Shown: piece after piece, positions 7,532-18,307 of the stretch | How the letters are laid out: every line of letters starts with the position of its first letter | How positions within the stretch are numbered: the first letter of the stretch is position 1 | DNA from: UBA1731 sp964567665 | Lineage (GTDB): Bacteria; Verrucomicrobiota; Kiritimatiellia; RFP12; UBA1067 | DNA length: 52,440 bases | Assembly: GCA_964567665.1 (NCBI GenBank) | Contig: CAZMNN010000015.1 | Span: 1 to 52,440 of the forward strand | Reading direction: 5' to 3' | Made by a program: the position numbers and the translations under genes | The notes under the pieces: model-generated | The model's input: the letters and a program-made list of their open reading frames with translations, nothing else | Told to the model about the DNA's origin: nothing | Databases searched by the model: none

Positions 7532-10183
7532 TCACTTCAATTCCAGGACGCCATAGCGCATCGGGTCAAGCGGATCGACAATGCCCCCGAAGAGCCGGTT
7601 CGTCGTCACCTTCCCGCCATCGCCGTCGGATGAATAGAGCGCGGCCGAAAAGCCAATCTTCGCGCCGGCCTTCAGCCGCTCGCCCAGACCGAGGTTGGCC
7701 CACGGAATCCAGACCCAGTATTTCGTCACGCCCTTCTCGTGTCGCACGTTCGCGCGCACATTGGCGCCGACCGGCTCGAACTTCTTCATGTCGGGAATCC
7801 AGCAGTTCCGCCGGAACACCTCGCTTTTCCCGTCGTCGCGACGCGCAACGGAATACTCCACACAGTTATGCCCCTTGTAGTTCATCCAGATGTCGTTCGC
7901 CCGCCACTCGTCCGTCTTGTTGACGTCAAAGGCGAACGTCAGAGAATCTCCTTCCACCAGCCGCTCGCGGGAGTGGGGCTGAACGTGACGCGCATCCTTC
8001 ACCTCGGCCTCGATGATGAAGCCCGTGTCGGAGGCATAGGCTACCCGAAGCGTCGGCGCGTGCGCAGGATCGCTCCACATCTCCTTCGGCACGGGCGCGG
8101 CGACCGCCGCCGACCGAACGCCTGGCTCCAGATGCGCCGCCGTCCAGTCGGATTTCAGATCGACCTTCGGCTCCTCACGCCATCCGCCCGGCGGCTCCTG
8201 CCACTCTGCTCCCGTGTAATCGCCTGTCGCGTGAAGATAGACAGGGTCCTCCGAGACCGTCAGCTGTCCATCGGCACAGGCAACGGGTGTGCCGAGGTAG
8301 TCCTCCGCCGCCGTGACGCCCGAAACCGGCAGCGCAACGCGCTCCGATCCCGCCGACCGCCAGTAGACGTGCACGAAACGCCCGTCCGCACGGCGTCCGC
8401 TCGCGAGATACGTCCTCGGCCCCAAACGATGGAGCTTCATGTTCCCCGTGACGTCCGAAAGGTTGCGCGTCACCGTCGCGAACGCCTGGAGCATAGGCTT
8501 GGGCCATGCGGCCTCGTGAGCCTTGACGATCGCGCCGAACTCGTCGAGCATCGTGAAGTCCACGTGCCAGATGATTGCGCGAATGTCCTCGGTGGACATG
8601 AGCACCATGCCACGCGTGAGGTAGCGAGCCTGGTTCTCGTACGAGACGGGGACGAAGTAGTTGCCCTTCCCTGTCGTCCATCCGGTCTCGGTCATGTAGA
8701 CGGGCTTGTCGATCTTCGCCTCGCGCAGAAATGCGAAAAGCCCCTTGAAGTCTTCCCAGTACTCCCCTTCCGGCTTCGTTCCGTCAACATAGTGGTGGAT
8801 GTTGACTCCGTCGATGAGATCAAAGTAGCCGAGCTTGTGGAGACGGCGGAAATAGGGGAGTTTGATGCGGCTTGCGTCCGGCCCGGTGATGAAGACGTTC
8901 GGATTGCGCTTGCGCGCCTCCTCGACGTATATGCGGCACATCTTCACGAACTCCTCGTCCGTCCCGCGCCACTGGAAGTCAAGCTCGCCCGTCATGCAGA
9001 GCTTGCGCGTCAGCATCTCGGGACGAGCGTCCATGAACCGTCCGACGTAGGCACGGTAGGCGTCCCAGTCCTCTGGCGGGAACTCTCCCTGCCGGTTGCG
9101 GTCGGCAGGGCGGCGCAAAGTGCGCGGCACGGGGCAGTTGTGGTACGTGAAGATCGCGTCCGCCGTCTCGTTCGGCATCCCGAAGTTCATCTTCAGGTTG
9201 TCAGGCGCAAAGAAACGCTGATCCCATCGTGCACCAAGCTTCTGCCAGAGGTCGGGTGTGCCGAGAACGACCATGATGCCGTAGCGCGACTTCCGCACGA
9301 GGTCGTGCGAGATCGGCGTGCCGCAGACCGCGACGCGGCCGGGCGTCGAGATCGTCGTGCCGTCCGGATAGTCGGCCGTCGCCTCCAGCTCCCAGTAGCC
9401 GCGCGTCGGGAAGTCGATCCGCGCCTGTCCGTCGCGCCCCTCGACCGTGCGAACGAGCCGCCCCTTCACGTCCCGCACCTCGACGCGGCAGACGGGATTC
9501 AGTTCAGGATAGGCGAAATCGACCGTCACCGCGCCGGTGTCGGCAAAGAAGACGTTCTTTAGGCAAAAGTACTTTGTCTGCCGGATCTCATATTCGCCGC
9601 CCAGGAACGTATGCAGGGCGCGTCGCACGAGACGAATCTCAAAGTCCTTCACCTCGACCGAACCGGACGTGTGGCCGAAGCGGCGCTGCCACTCGCAACG
9701 GTAGGCCTTGCGGATGATGTTCGGCAGATCCACTTCGACCGAAACGCGGCGAAACGTTGCGCTCTCGCCCAGCACGTACGTATCCTCGCGTCTGCCGGTG
9801 AAGGTGCTTGGCCAAAGCCACGTCGGTGCGCGTGTGCCGTCATCCTTAAGCGGCTGAATCCGCAGCGCGACGGCATCGCCCGTCACGCCGACAGTGCGGT
9901 ACGAGAATGAGACGACGAACGTCCAAGGCCGCTCCCATCCGCCATCCCACGCGAGCGCAAACGGCGCATCAAAGATGTCCGCCGCCGAATCGAGCGGAAT
10001 CGTCCGCACATCCGGCGCATTTAAGACGACTTCCGTGCGATCCGGCCTCGGCACACGCGCCCGCGTCTTCTCCGAGGGGCTGCAGCCGACGAAAGAGGCC
10101 GATAGGGCCAGAAACGACAGAACACCGAATGCAGCCGACAAAGGCCGAACTCGCCGCACAAAAGAAAATGAATGAATTTCCAT
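7532..10183 (-). CDS. glycoside hydrolase (clan A-like) lipoprotein with CBM9-like C-terminus
   Basis: 883 aa. The N-terminus MEIHSFSFVRR...SASFVGCSPS resembles a lipoprotein signal. Residues about 60-330 look like beta-sandwich modules. About 320-620 is a TIM barrel with TGELDFQW (likely acid/base Glu near residue 398) and MTETGW (likely nucleophile Glu near 498), the arrangement of retaining clan GH-A enzymes such as GH5 or GH39. About 690-883 resembles the CBM9/DOMON-like fold (SDPAHAPTLRVAYASDTGFIIEAEV, KYWVWIPWANLGL). A strong AAGGAG lies 5 nt before the ATG. Probably a surface-anchored enzyme of the rhamnosidase operon. The exact GH family and substrate cannot be fixed. Confidence 0.7.
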   Translation of the reverse strand: MEIHSFSFVRRVRPLSAAFGVLSFLALSASFVGCSPSEKTRARVPRPDRTEVVLNAPDVRTIPLDSAADIFDAPFALAWDGGWERPWTFVVSFSYRTVGVTGDAVALRIQPLKDDGTRAPTWLWPSTFTGRREDTYVLGESATFRRVSVEVDLPNIIRKAYRCEWQRRFGHTSGSVEVKDFEIRLVRRALHTFLGGEYEIRQTKYFCLKNVFFADTGAVTVDFAYPELNPVCRVEVRDVKGRLVRTVEGRDGQARIDFPTRGYWELEATADYPDGTTISTPGRVAVCGTPISHDLVRKSRYGIMVVLGTPDLWQKLGARWDQRFFAPDNLKMNFGMPNETADAIFTYHNCPVPRTLRRPADRNRQGEFPPEDWDAYRAYVGRFMDARPEMLTRKLCMTGELDFQWRGTDEEFVKMCRIYVEEARKRNPNVFITGPDASRIKLPYFRRLHKLGYFDLIDGVNIHHYVDGTKPEGEYWEDFKGLFAFLREAKIDKPVYMTETGWTTGKGNYFVPVSYENQARYLTRGMVLMSTEDIRAIIWHVDFTMLDEFGAIVKAHEAAWPKPMLQAFATVTRNLSDVTGNMKLHRLGPRTYLASGRRADGRFVHVYWRSAGSERVALPVSGVTAAEDYLGTPVACADGQLTVSEDPVYLHATGDYTGAEWQEPPGGWREEPKVDLKSDWTAAHLEPGVRSAAVAAPVPKEMWSDPAHAPTLRVAYASDTGFIIEAEVKDARHVQPHSRERLVEGDSLTFAFDVNKTDEWRANDIWMNYKGHNCVEYSVARRDDGKSEVFRRNCWIPDMKKFEPVGANVRANVRHEKGVTKYWVWIPWANLGLGERLKAGAKIGFSAALYSSDGDGGKVTTNRLFGGIVDPLDPMRYGVLELK

Positions 10184-10271
10184 AGCTACTCCTTGCTCAT
10201 TGTTGATCGTTGTTCATCGCTGCATTGCATTCTCGCCGCCATTGCCGCTTTGCGCACAAACGCTCCGCGCT

Positions 10272-11828
10272 TCATCGCATTTGACGTTCCGAAGATGCCG
10301 CCGACGGGTTTCCTCGACGGACTGCCGCACGAAAGAGCGGCGCGACCTCCTCAAACCAAATGTCATATCCTCTATGGCCGGGATGCAGATAATCGCCCAT
10401 CGTCTTCTTCGCGATCGTACCGTCCGGCTCTATGAACCGCTCCCCGAAATCGATCCAAATCACCTTTTCGCCGTCCGCAAACTCCTTGATCTGCGCATTG
10501 AGCGCAGCGTTGCGCACGCGATGCGGATGATCCGGCGTGCGACCGGCAGGGAAGACCGCGAGCAGGAGCGTCTTCGCCTGCGGCTGACGGCGGGCGATCT
10601 CGTCAAGGATGAGACGCACACCCTGCGCAGTCTCCGCAGGCTTGTCGCCGTTGTTCGTGCCGACCAGGAGCTGAATGCACCGCGCCCTGTAGTTGTCGAG
10701 TTCGCCGTTCCGCAGCCGCCACAGCACACGGCGCGTGTCATCGCCGCCAAAGCCGAGGTTGAGGACGGAATACTCTTTGCGCAGCGCCGCAAGCGGCTTG
10801 CCGCCGAAATCAGAGCCCGGCCCGCGAGCGCCTTCCCAGTTGTGGGTGATTGAATCTCCGATAAAGACGAGATCGATGTAGCCATCCTTGTCTTTAAGCC
10901 GCTGAGCCTCCTCCTGCTTGTCGATGAGCCGCCTGATCCACCAGTTCTCGCCGGGATCCCAGTCGTGCTTCTCGCCTATTGCGCTCTGCGGCAGACACGC
11001 ACGTGGCTGCACATTCGCGCAGACGCCCTTCGCAAGCCGTGTGGCATAGCGGTTCGGGAACCAATCCCCGTCCTTCGCAGTGAGGCAGAAGTCAAGGAAC
11101 GGCTTAAGCGCCGCCGCCCACACCTCGTAGCCAAACGCCTGCGGATGCAGGTAGTCGGGCATGACTTCGCTCGGCAGCGTACCGTCCGCCTCCATCAACT
11201 GGTCTGTGAAGTCGCACCAGAGAACCCTCTTCCCGTCGCAAAACTTGGCAAGCTCGCGGTTGACGGCGTCATTATGGACGCGATAGGCGTCCGTAGGCTT
11301 CTCGCCGCGCGGGAAAATCGGATGCAGGATAATGCGCGCCGTCGGCTGCTTCGCACGAATGGCCTCAACGACACGCCAAATGCCCGCGAGCGTGTCAATG
11401 ACGGTCTCCTTCGAGCCACGCAAGCCACGGTTGTTCGTTCCTATCATTAGGACAACCGCCTTGGCCTCATAGCCGTCCAGCTCGCCCTGCTCGATACGCC
11501 AAAGCAGATTCTCCGTGCGGTCGCCAGACCAGCCAAGGTTCAGCGCACGGTACGGCGCACACGCAAAATACTGCGCCCACTGCTGTCGCCCATTCGCGTT
11601 CTCCCAGTTGTGGGTGATCGAATCGCCAAGAAAGACAACCGGCGCACCACCCTTGCGGACGGCCTCGGCCTTGGCGGCAAGACGCTTCTCCATCCACGTG
11701 CGGAATTTCGCCTCGCGGTCACGAGGCTCCGTAGAGGGCAGCGCCATCGCCGCCCCCGACAGGAACACCGCACCAAGCACAGAAGGCATCAACCGCCCCA
11801 TACATCCCATGTGTCTCATAGATTCCAT
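10272..11828 (-). CDS. tandem SGNH/GDSL hydrolase (two catalytic domains)
   Basis: 518-aa secreted protein made of two related SGNH domains. Domain 1 has VVFLGDSITHNWE (block I), NLGWSGDRTENLLWR, IGTNN (block III) and DYLHP (block V). Domain 2, from about residue 300, repeats IFGDS-type VFIGDSITHNWEGA, NLGFGGDDTRRVLWR, VGTNN and DYLHP. Both Ser and Asp/His sets are intact, so both halves may be active. Such enzymes usually act as acetyl or other carbohydrate esterases, which fits the glycosidase neighbours. Several ATGs lie close together (11828, 11819, 11810, 11801). The GAGG at 2 nt from 11828 is better spaced for 11819. The gap to the upstream gene is 18 nt. Confidence 0.85.
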   Translation of the reverse strand: MESMRHMGCMGRLMPSVLGAVFLSGAAMALPSTEPRDREAKFRTWMEKRLAAKAEAVRKGGAPVVFLGDSITHNWENANGRQQWAQYFACAPYRALNLGWSGDRTENLLWRIEQGELDGYEAKAVVLMIGTNNRGLRGSKETVIDTLAGIWRVVEAIRAKQPTARIILHPIFPRGEKPTDAYRVHNDAVNRELAKFCDGKRVLWCDFTDQLMEADGTLPSEVMPDYLHPQAFGYEVWAAALKPFLDFCLTAKDGDWFPNRYATRLAKGVCANVQPRACLPQSAIGEKHDWDPGENWWIRRLIDKQEEAQRLKDKDGYIDLVFIGDSITHNWEGARGPGSDFGGKPLAALRKEYSVLNLGFGGDDTRRVLWRLRNGELDNYRARCIQLLVGTNNGDKPAETAQGVRLILDEIARRQPQAKTLLLAVFPAGRTPDHPHRVRNAALNAQIKEFADGEKVIWIDFGERFIEPDGTIAKKTMGDYLHPGHRGYDIWFEEVAPLFRAAVRRGNPSAASSERQMR

Positions 11829-11846
11829 ATCCTCATCGTTTCACCG

Positions 11847-14800
11847 TCACCGCAAGATGATGCGTGTGCCCAAATCCGATCTAAGCGATTCCAGAACCGT
11901 TGATCCGTACGCATCGGCCGTAAAGACGAATTCCGTCTGCCCGGTCTCGCCGGTCAGGTAGCGCACCTCGTTCGCGCCCTGCACAAGCGCAGACGCCTCC
12001 GCACCATCCTGCATGACGGCACAAGTTTCACCATTGACCGTCGCCTTCAGCACGTAAACGCCGATGCGACCGATAGTCGCCGAGAGCGATGTCCCCGCCG
12101 GAATCGACACTCCGCCATCAATGAGTTCCACGTCAGGGTCTGCCGCCGTAACCTTGAACTGCCGACCGATCGCCCGCGTGTAGGCCGCTTTCCAGTCGGC
12201 TTCCACGGCGCCGACGTCAAGCTTCCGCCCGTTCATGCGGCGAGGATTCCCGTAGACGTCCGCGTCGCCCCACAACGCCGCGTCGTAGTTGTCGGCATTC
12301 GCCGCATCGATCGCCGCGTTTGCGCCGATGACGGGCGTAAAGTCGTCCGACACCGCCAGAACATTCGTCGCCATGCAGCTTGCATCAACGTAGATCTTGT
12401 ATCCGTCCGTCTTGGCCACCTGTCTGTCGAGGTTCGCCTTCATCTGCGGCGAGAAGATGCAGTCATAGAAGCGCGTTGCCGTCACCTCGCCCACACCGTT
12501 CGTCCTTCCAGAGGCAGAATTGGGACCGAGGAAGAGGCAGTTGCGTATGTCGCCGGCATCGACGATGATGTACATTCCGTTCCGGTTGCCGTTCTGCGTG
12601 TTGTCGGCGCCGAACGTGCAGTTCACCATCGTCGGATAGTAGACCGTCGCATAGCCCTCGTTGCGGTCGATCACGCAGTTCGCGAGGAAGCAGCTGTTCG
12701 CGCCGTTCCCGCGCACGGCCGGCCCGTTGCCGCCCTGGATGATGCTGTTGTCCAGGAAGCGAACGCGGTTGTAGATGCCATGGAAGCCACCGCCGCCGCG
12801 CCGTGCGACACAGTTCGAGATCACGCAATCGGTCACGGTCGCCAACGTCTCGGCCGTGCCGTTTTCGGCAAGCACACCGCCGCCATGGAAATCGTCGCCG
12901 TTGTTGAGCGCATCCGTGCCGACGTCCGTACGGCCGCCCGTCAGCGTGAAGCCCGAAAGTTTTGCGCCCCTCGCGAGTGCGACACAACGGACGGCATTTG
13001 GACCGCACCCCGCGTTCGCCTCCGCCGCGTCCGGATCCGATGCTCCGACAATGAACGTTGTCTCCGCACCCGCGCCGACAACAGACACGCCCGTCGGCAC
13101 AACGGCCCGCGCCTTGTGCGCGTAGGCGCCGGCATCCATACCGAAGCGCCGCGACTGCGTCATCGTCCCCGTCGCATACGTGCCGGCCTCGACATGAACC
13201 GTGTCGCCTGCGACAGCATACTGGAGCGCACCCGCAAGCGTCCTCTTCGGCTGCGCCGCCGAACCGATGTTAGAATCGTCGCCCGCCGCGTCGCTCACAT
13301 ACCAGTTCGGGTCGAACAGGTCGCGAATCGTCAACTCGTAGGCGTTCGGACTGTCCGCCGCAGCCGCAACAGTGTAAGTATAGCTCTTCGTCGCGTTCGT
13401 TGTCACAACGCCACCTGCCGTCACCTCAAGACCGATGAACGGATGCGGATCGGCGTTCGTGCAGACATATGAGACGGAGAGATCGGACGACGCACCCAGC
13501 ACGGTCGCCTGTCCGTTGATGACAACCGTCGGCGCATAGAGATCGACGGCACCGCAGACGGGCTTGCCGTCGAAGAGCCGGAAGACATTCCCGTTGAAGT
13601 CCGTCGCGCCGAACATGTAGTACGCCGCCTTCGTCGCATCGACGAAATCGTCATGCGCCGTCACGCCGCAAGTCCGTGCAGGAGACGTCGCGCCCAGCCG
13701 GAAGTCGCCACATTCCGGGTCGGCAATAAGAGGCTCCGCTTCAACGAACGACGATGAGGCGGCCCGCAAGATGTCGCCGCCGTTCTCGCTCGACCGCCTG
13801 AACACGCCGCCGAACAGCGTAGGTCTGTTGAGAACCCCCGTCTGTGCGAGTATGACGGCGTTTACGTTCGTGCAACCCGCAACCAGGTTTCCGGCATAGT
13901 CCGCGCCGGCCGCATCCGCAAACGTCGTGTGGAACGTATACTGCCGCTCATACGATCCGAAGCAGCAACCATGGTTGCCGTAGAAGATCGACGAACCGAC
14001 CGTCGTAGAACGAACGAGACCGCTGGCGCCGCCCGTCTTCGCCGTGCCGGTGATCGGATAGTTGTCGGCGATGAAACACCGCAAAGCAAACGCCGTCGGG
14101 CTAAGTCCGCTCTCCTGCCCGTTGATCGCGACACCCTGCCACCCGACGTTGTTCGTGATCACGCAATCCAGCGCAGCCGCCCCGCCGTCCAACCAAAGCG
14201 CACCGCCGCGTCGGCTCATGTCGGCCGCCGTGCTCGTATGCCCGTCCGTCAGCGTAAAGCCCTGAATTGCGCAATCCGCCTGCAGGAATGCACACCGCAT
14301 CGCCCCTGCGCCACAGCCGAACGGCCATTCGTTGAGTGACACGGCCGGATCGGGTGCGCCCGGCAGGACGGCTCTGCCGCGTCCATCCACCGAAATGAGC
14401 CGCACCTTGCGCCCATTCGAGAAGACGCGGTTCGTGAGACTGCTGGCCATCCGTCCCGTCTCATTGTCGTAGACACCTGCCTTGACGCGAATCGTCGCAA
14501 ATTTGCCAGACGGCACAGAATCGATCGCCGACTGGATGCTCGCATACGGTGCCGCGTCTGTGCCATTCGGCGCATCCGCTTCCGAAGCACGATCAACAGT
14601 GAGGACGGCATCGTTGAACGTCGGCGTGAGCGTCAGCGTCTTTCCGGCAGGCGGCACCATCAGAACGAACGTGCCATCCAGATGCGCAAAGCGTCGCATC
14701 GTGTCAGAGCCGGACGCGGCAAAGGAGTGAAGTCCCTTCTGGCATTCGGACTCCGTCGCACCGGTCGGATCGTGCGTGACGATGACGACCGTTCGGCCAT

Positions 14801-16057
14801 CCATCGTGCGGATGTAGCCAAGATCCTTCGCAGAACCGAGAACCAAACCATTGAACGAATAAAGTCCGTATGTTGTCGTTGAACCCGAATGGCCCGTCGG
14901 GGATTTCGCCTCCGACATTCCGGACTGCCCGGCAAACGTCAGCGTGCCGCCCGTCGGCGTCACGACGTCCTGCGCACATCCAAGACTGACGGACGCGGGA
15001 TTCACCGTATGCCCGTAGAAATCGGTGTTGCGGTAGGCTACGGGAATCAGATCCAGATACGCCGCATCGCCCTTGCCGATGACCGCCGTCGCGCCGTTGT
15101 GCAGCCGATAGTCGACGAACGGCGGCGCCATGAAGAGATCGAAACCGGGATTGAACACGCAGGCGTCGTTCGTCGTCGAATTCGTGCTGGCGTCACCCTT
15201 GTTGAATGCACAGTTGAACCACTGGGCTGCGCCGTCGTCCTTCCACCACATATCCGCGAAGAGGCAGTTGTAGCCCTTCACGGCCGCGCTCCCGCTCTGG
15301 TTGCGGCAGTAGCCGTCCGCAAACGTGCAGTTCACGAACGTCGCCGCATAGGTCAGCGACTCATAGCTGTAATGGCGCGTGAAGAGGCTGTGCGCCACGA
15401 GGCAGCCGCGCACGGCGGGATCGCGGTTTATGGCCTTGTTCTCATGCAGCCACGTGCGCACGAGCAGACAGTTGGCATGGCTCGTCGAAGCGTCGTTCCC
15501 ATACCGAACAGCCCCTGCGCGGCGAGCGACGTTGTTGGAGATGATGCAGTCCACAAGGACGATTCCGCTCTTGCCGTTCGCCGCGTAGACGCCACCGCCG
15601 TTGTTCTCTGGCCGGTCATTCCCCATAGTCGTGTTGTGCGTCGCGCCGCCCGTGAGCGTCAGGTTCGAGACGACGACGTTGTTCGCATTGATGCCGAGGA
15701 CGCGGACGGCATTCGCACCGCAGCCAAGCCCTGTCTCATCAACGCCTTCCGTAGCCCCTTGTCCCTTGATGATTGCGCCTTCCCTCGATTCGCCGACGAG
15801 CGTGAGGGACTTCGTTATGTAGACGCGGTTCGACATGGAGGAGGAAAAACCGTCTATCGCACCGCCCCGGTCATGGATGCCGTTTTTGATGAACACGACA
15901 TCACCATCCGTCGCCGCGTCCACAGCGTCCTGAATCGTGTAGTAAGGGCCGCTCTCCCTGTCTACAACAAGCGTTTCCGCCATGAGGCGTGTACCGGCAG
16001 CCCCCGCAACAATTGCGCACAACCACACATTAATGCAGTGATGTATTTTTTTTTCAT
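11847..16057 (-). CDS. large Pmp-like beta-helix surface protein, start in another frame (A9 run)
   Basis: About 1,400 aa with three similar modules (roughly residues 25-420, 480-800 and 890-1330). Each opens with a YYTIQDAV/YASIQSAI/KRTLAGAL-type strand, then GCGANAVR/GCGAGAMR/GCGPNAVR, a FTLTGG/FTLTDG turn, NGGGVYA-type glycine runs and CVISNN strands, and modules close with GAVD/GAVE. This is a Pmp-like right-handed beta-helix adhesin or glycan-binding architecture, with no catalytic signature seen. The plausible start is the ATG at 16057 with AGAGG upstream, followed by nine A residues (16046-16054). As written that ATG is out of frame. One extra A yields MKKKIHHCINVWLCAIVAGAAG, a proper signal peptide joined to the long frame. 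Slippage, a true mutation or a sequencing error are all possible. Confidence 0.7.
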
Positions 16058-16095
16058 GGTTAACCTCTCTGCTATTGCTTTCAGTGAGTGTCTGT

Positions 16096-18255
16096 TTATC
16101 TGACGGATTCCATACGCTCCGTGCGCGATGACAAGCCTTCCTCTCCGGCTTTCGGCGGATCGACATAGTACGCCGCGATCGATGAAAGTCCATGAGACTG
16201 GCTGCCTGTCGCGTTCTTGTTTTCCCAGATCGTTCCGGTCGTCCGCGCCATCGGCAGGAAATAGCCCTTGGCCTCGCGTGTCAGAACATCGCGCCGCCCA
16301 GTCCGCAACAGCATGTCGAAGCGCATGAAATAGCCGAAGATGGAGTTCGACGGCGCCAGTTCAGGGCAGACCTTTTCCGCATTGCGCAACGGCCCGCATT
16401 TCGTGACGAGCCGTTCCCAGAGTTCACGGTCGCGCTCGAAATCAGCGACACCGAAGAAGAACGCATAGTACTGGCAGCTTTCCGTCGTCGCCTCGCTCTC
16501 CGCGCAGTCCCGGAACCACGTCCCGTTCCAGCTCCGTTCCCGGATCAGCCGACGCATTCGCGCCGCACGTGCGGCCAAGGCAGGATCGCCGCAAAGCCCG
16601 GCCAGCGCATCCAGCAGACCGGCGTACTGCATGTTTGACGGATAGTTGAGTCCACGCGCATGATCCGACACCGCGCTCCATCCAAGAAACACCCATCCCG
16701 GCAGGTTCTGCAGCAATCCATCCTCATTGAGAAAGCCGTCAATGTAGCGGACAAACGCCAGCAGTTTCGGCTTCAGCGCCGCAACAATCGACTGGTCGCC
16801 CCCTCGCCGGGCGTATTCAGCCACCTGAAGACCGAACCACATGCAGAAGCCGGGGATGAACACGCCATCCGGATGGTCGCCCGGATAGACCATTGCCAAT
16901 GCACCGTCCGGGATGCCGTCGAAAGACTTGGCCAGCGCATAGTTTTCGAGAAACGCATCTTCCACGATCGTTGAGCCGATCAGGTGACGACCGGCGCGTC
17001 CAGTGAAAAACGTGTCGCCGATCCAGGCCGCGCGCTCCCGGTCTGGACAGTCCGTATAGATGTCCACAGCATTCTGGGCCAGCGTCTCAGCCGCCGCCTC
17101 ATAGATTAGCCTCAAGTCGGGATCCGTTCCCGAATAGCCGCGACGGAACGGCAGAGGGCTCTTGAACGTGCGCATCCGGACGGACTTCACCTCGACGTCA
17201 CCGCCGTGCATGAACGTCTCGACGAACATCGCCGCGTTCGGGTCAAACGATTCGAGCGTGTAGTCGCCAGGGCTTTCGATGTCCCAGAACGTGGCATAAC
17301 CGCCGTCTCCCTCGTTCCCGGAGAACGAAGGACGCTCCAGCTGGGACTGGAACGCGACAAAGCGCCCCGGCCGGTGGCATCGGACTTCCACGACAAGAAA
17401 TCCGGCAACCGCCTTCTCGCCTCGCCAGAGCGTGGACGCGATGTCGCCGTCTGCATCCTGCACGTAGCGCTGAATCTCCGACTTGACGTTTACCTCGAAC
17501 TCGTCCGGCCGATAGCCCTTGTAGCCGCCCTTCCCGACCAGCGTGATCTCGCGGCCGACCGACACCTTGTACGCAGGGTCATATCGCCGGCGGAACGACT
17601 TGACGCGACGGAACGACCCGTCGATCGCATAGTCCGGATGTGGAACACGGCGTGGCAGAAAGCGCACCGGCGGGCGAGCTTCAGCATCAAGACGCACCAA
17701 TCGATTTGTTCCTCCGATCCGGTACGCCTCGGCGAACAGCCGCTGGAAGTCGAATCGCGGCACTTTGCGAATCCGCTCCTGCCGGTCATACAGTTCAAAC
17801 CCCGACTCGCCAACGCCCGTCGCCAACAGGACGTCCTCGCCGGAAACAACCTCCGCCTGAAGGAAGCTCGGCTGATCCATGTATTCGTAACTGTTGACGT
17901 TGGCGCCCTGAACATCAATCTCCACGACGTTCACGCCGTCCTTCAATCTCCGAGACAGGTCAATCCGGTCTACACGGAACATTCCTTTCGGCCCACGCGC
18001 CGGCCCGAACGCCACGAAGTCGCCGTTCAGGCGGACGCGATAGCATGTGCTCCCCGTCAGCGCAAGCGAACAGGGATTGCCTTTGGACGACTTGAAGCTG
18101 CCGCGAAAGAGGACGTTGTCGTTCATCAGCTCGGCTCTGCCAGCCGCCCATACAGGCGTCGCCGTCCGGAAAAAGACGCTCTCACCGCCCAAACCTGCCA
18201 TGCACGTCAGCGCAAAGCCACAGCACAACGCCCAACATCCAGCACCTCTGTTCAT
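16096..18255 (-). CDS. secreted GH78 alpha-L-rhamnosidase
   Basis: 719 aa. The start at 18255 (MNRGAGCWALCCGFALTCMAGLGG) is chosen because GAGGAG sits 5 nt upstream. A GTG two codons earlier is the alternative. After the signal peptide come jelly-roll domains (VRLNGDFVAFGPARGPKG is the typical sugar-binding sandwich of GH78) and an (alpha/alpha)6 barrel with TDCPDRERAAWIGDT at about residues 399-413, the canonical GH78 catalytic loop with its acid Glu. Later GLLQNLPGWVFLGWS matches the barrel aromatic cluster. Second gene of the operon, 52 nt after the isomerase gene and 38 nt before the beta-helix protein. It likely works with the other GH78 on rhamnose-bearing plant glycans. Confidence 0.88.
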   Translation of the reverse strand: MNRGAGCWALCCGFALTCMAGLGGESVFFRTATPVWAAGRAELMNDNVLFRGSFKSSKGNPCSLALTGSTCYRVRLNGDFVAFGPARGPKGMFRVDRIDLSRRLKDGVNVVEIDVQGANVNSYEYMDQPSFLQAEVVSGEDVLLATGVGESGFELYDRQERIRKVPRFDFQRLFAEAYRIGGTNRLVRLDAEARPPVRFLPRRVPHPDYAIDGSFRRVKSFRRRYDPAYKVSVGREITLVGKGGYKGYRPDEFEVNVKSEIQRYVQDADGDIASTLWRGEKAVAGFLVVEVRCHRPGRFVAFQSQLERPSFSGNEGDGGYATFWDIESPGDYTLESFDPNAAMFVETFMHGGDVEVKSVRMRTFKSPLPFRRGYSGTDPDLRLIYEAAAETLAQNAVDIYTDCPDRERAAWIGDTFFTGRAGRHLIGSTIVEDAFLENYALAKSFDGIPDGALAMVYPGDHPDGVFIPGFCMWFGLQVAEYARRGGDQSIVAALKPKLLAFVRYIDGFLNEDGLLQNLPGWVFLGWSAVSDHARGLNYPSNMQYAGLLDALAGLCGDPALAARAARMRRLIRERSWNGTWFRDCAESEATTESCQYYAFFFGVADFERDRELWERLVTKCGPLRNAEKVCPELAPSNSIFGYFMRFDMLLRTGRRDVLTREAKGYFLPMARTTGTIWENKNATGSQSHGLSSIAAYYVDPPKAGEEGLSSRTERMESVR

Positions 18256-18307
18256 CGCCACTCCTCTGCACCTATCGGTTTAGTTTTCGGCTCTCCGACA
18301 CTCACGC

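Noticed and set aside
7739..9562. 607-codon plus-strand open frame
   Set aside because: Antisense to the glycoside hydrolase lipoprotein. Arg/His-rich composition without domains.
14889..16103. 404-codon plus-strand open frame
   Set aside because: Antisense to the beta-helix protein. No RBS or recognisable motif.
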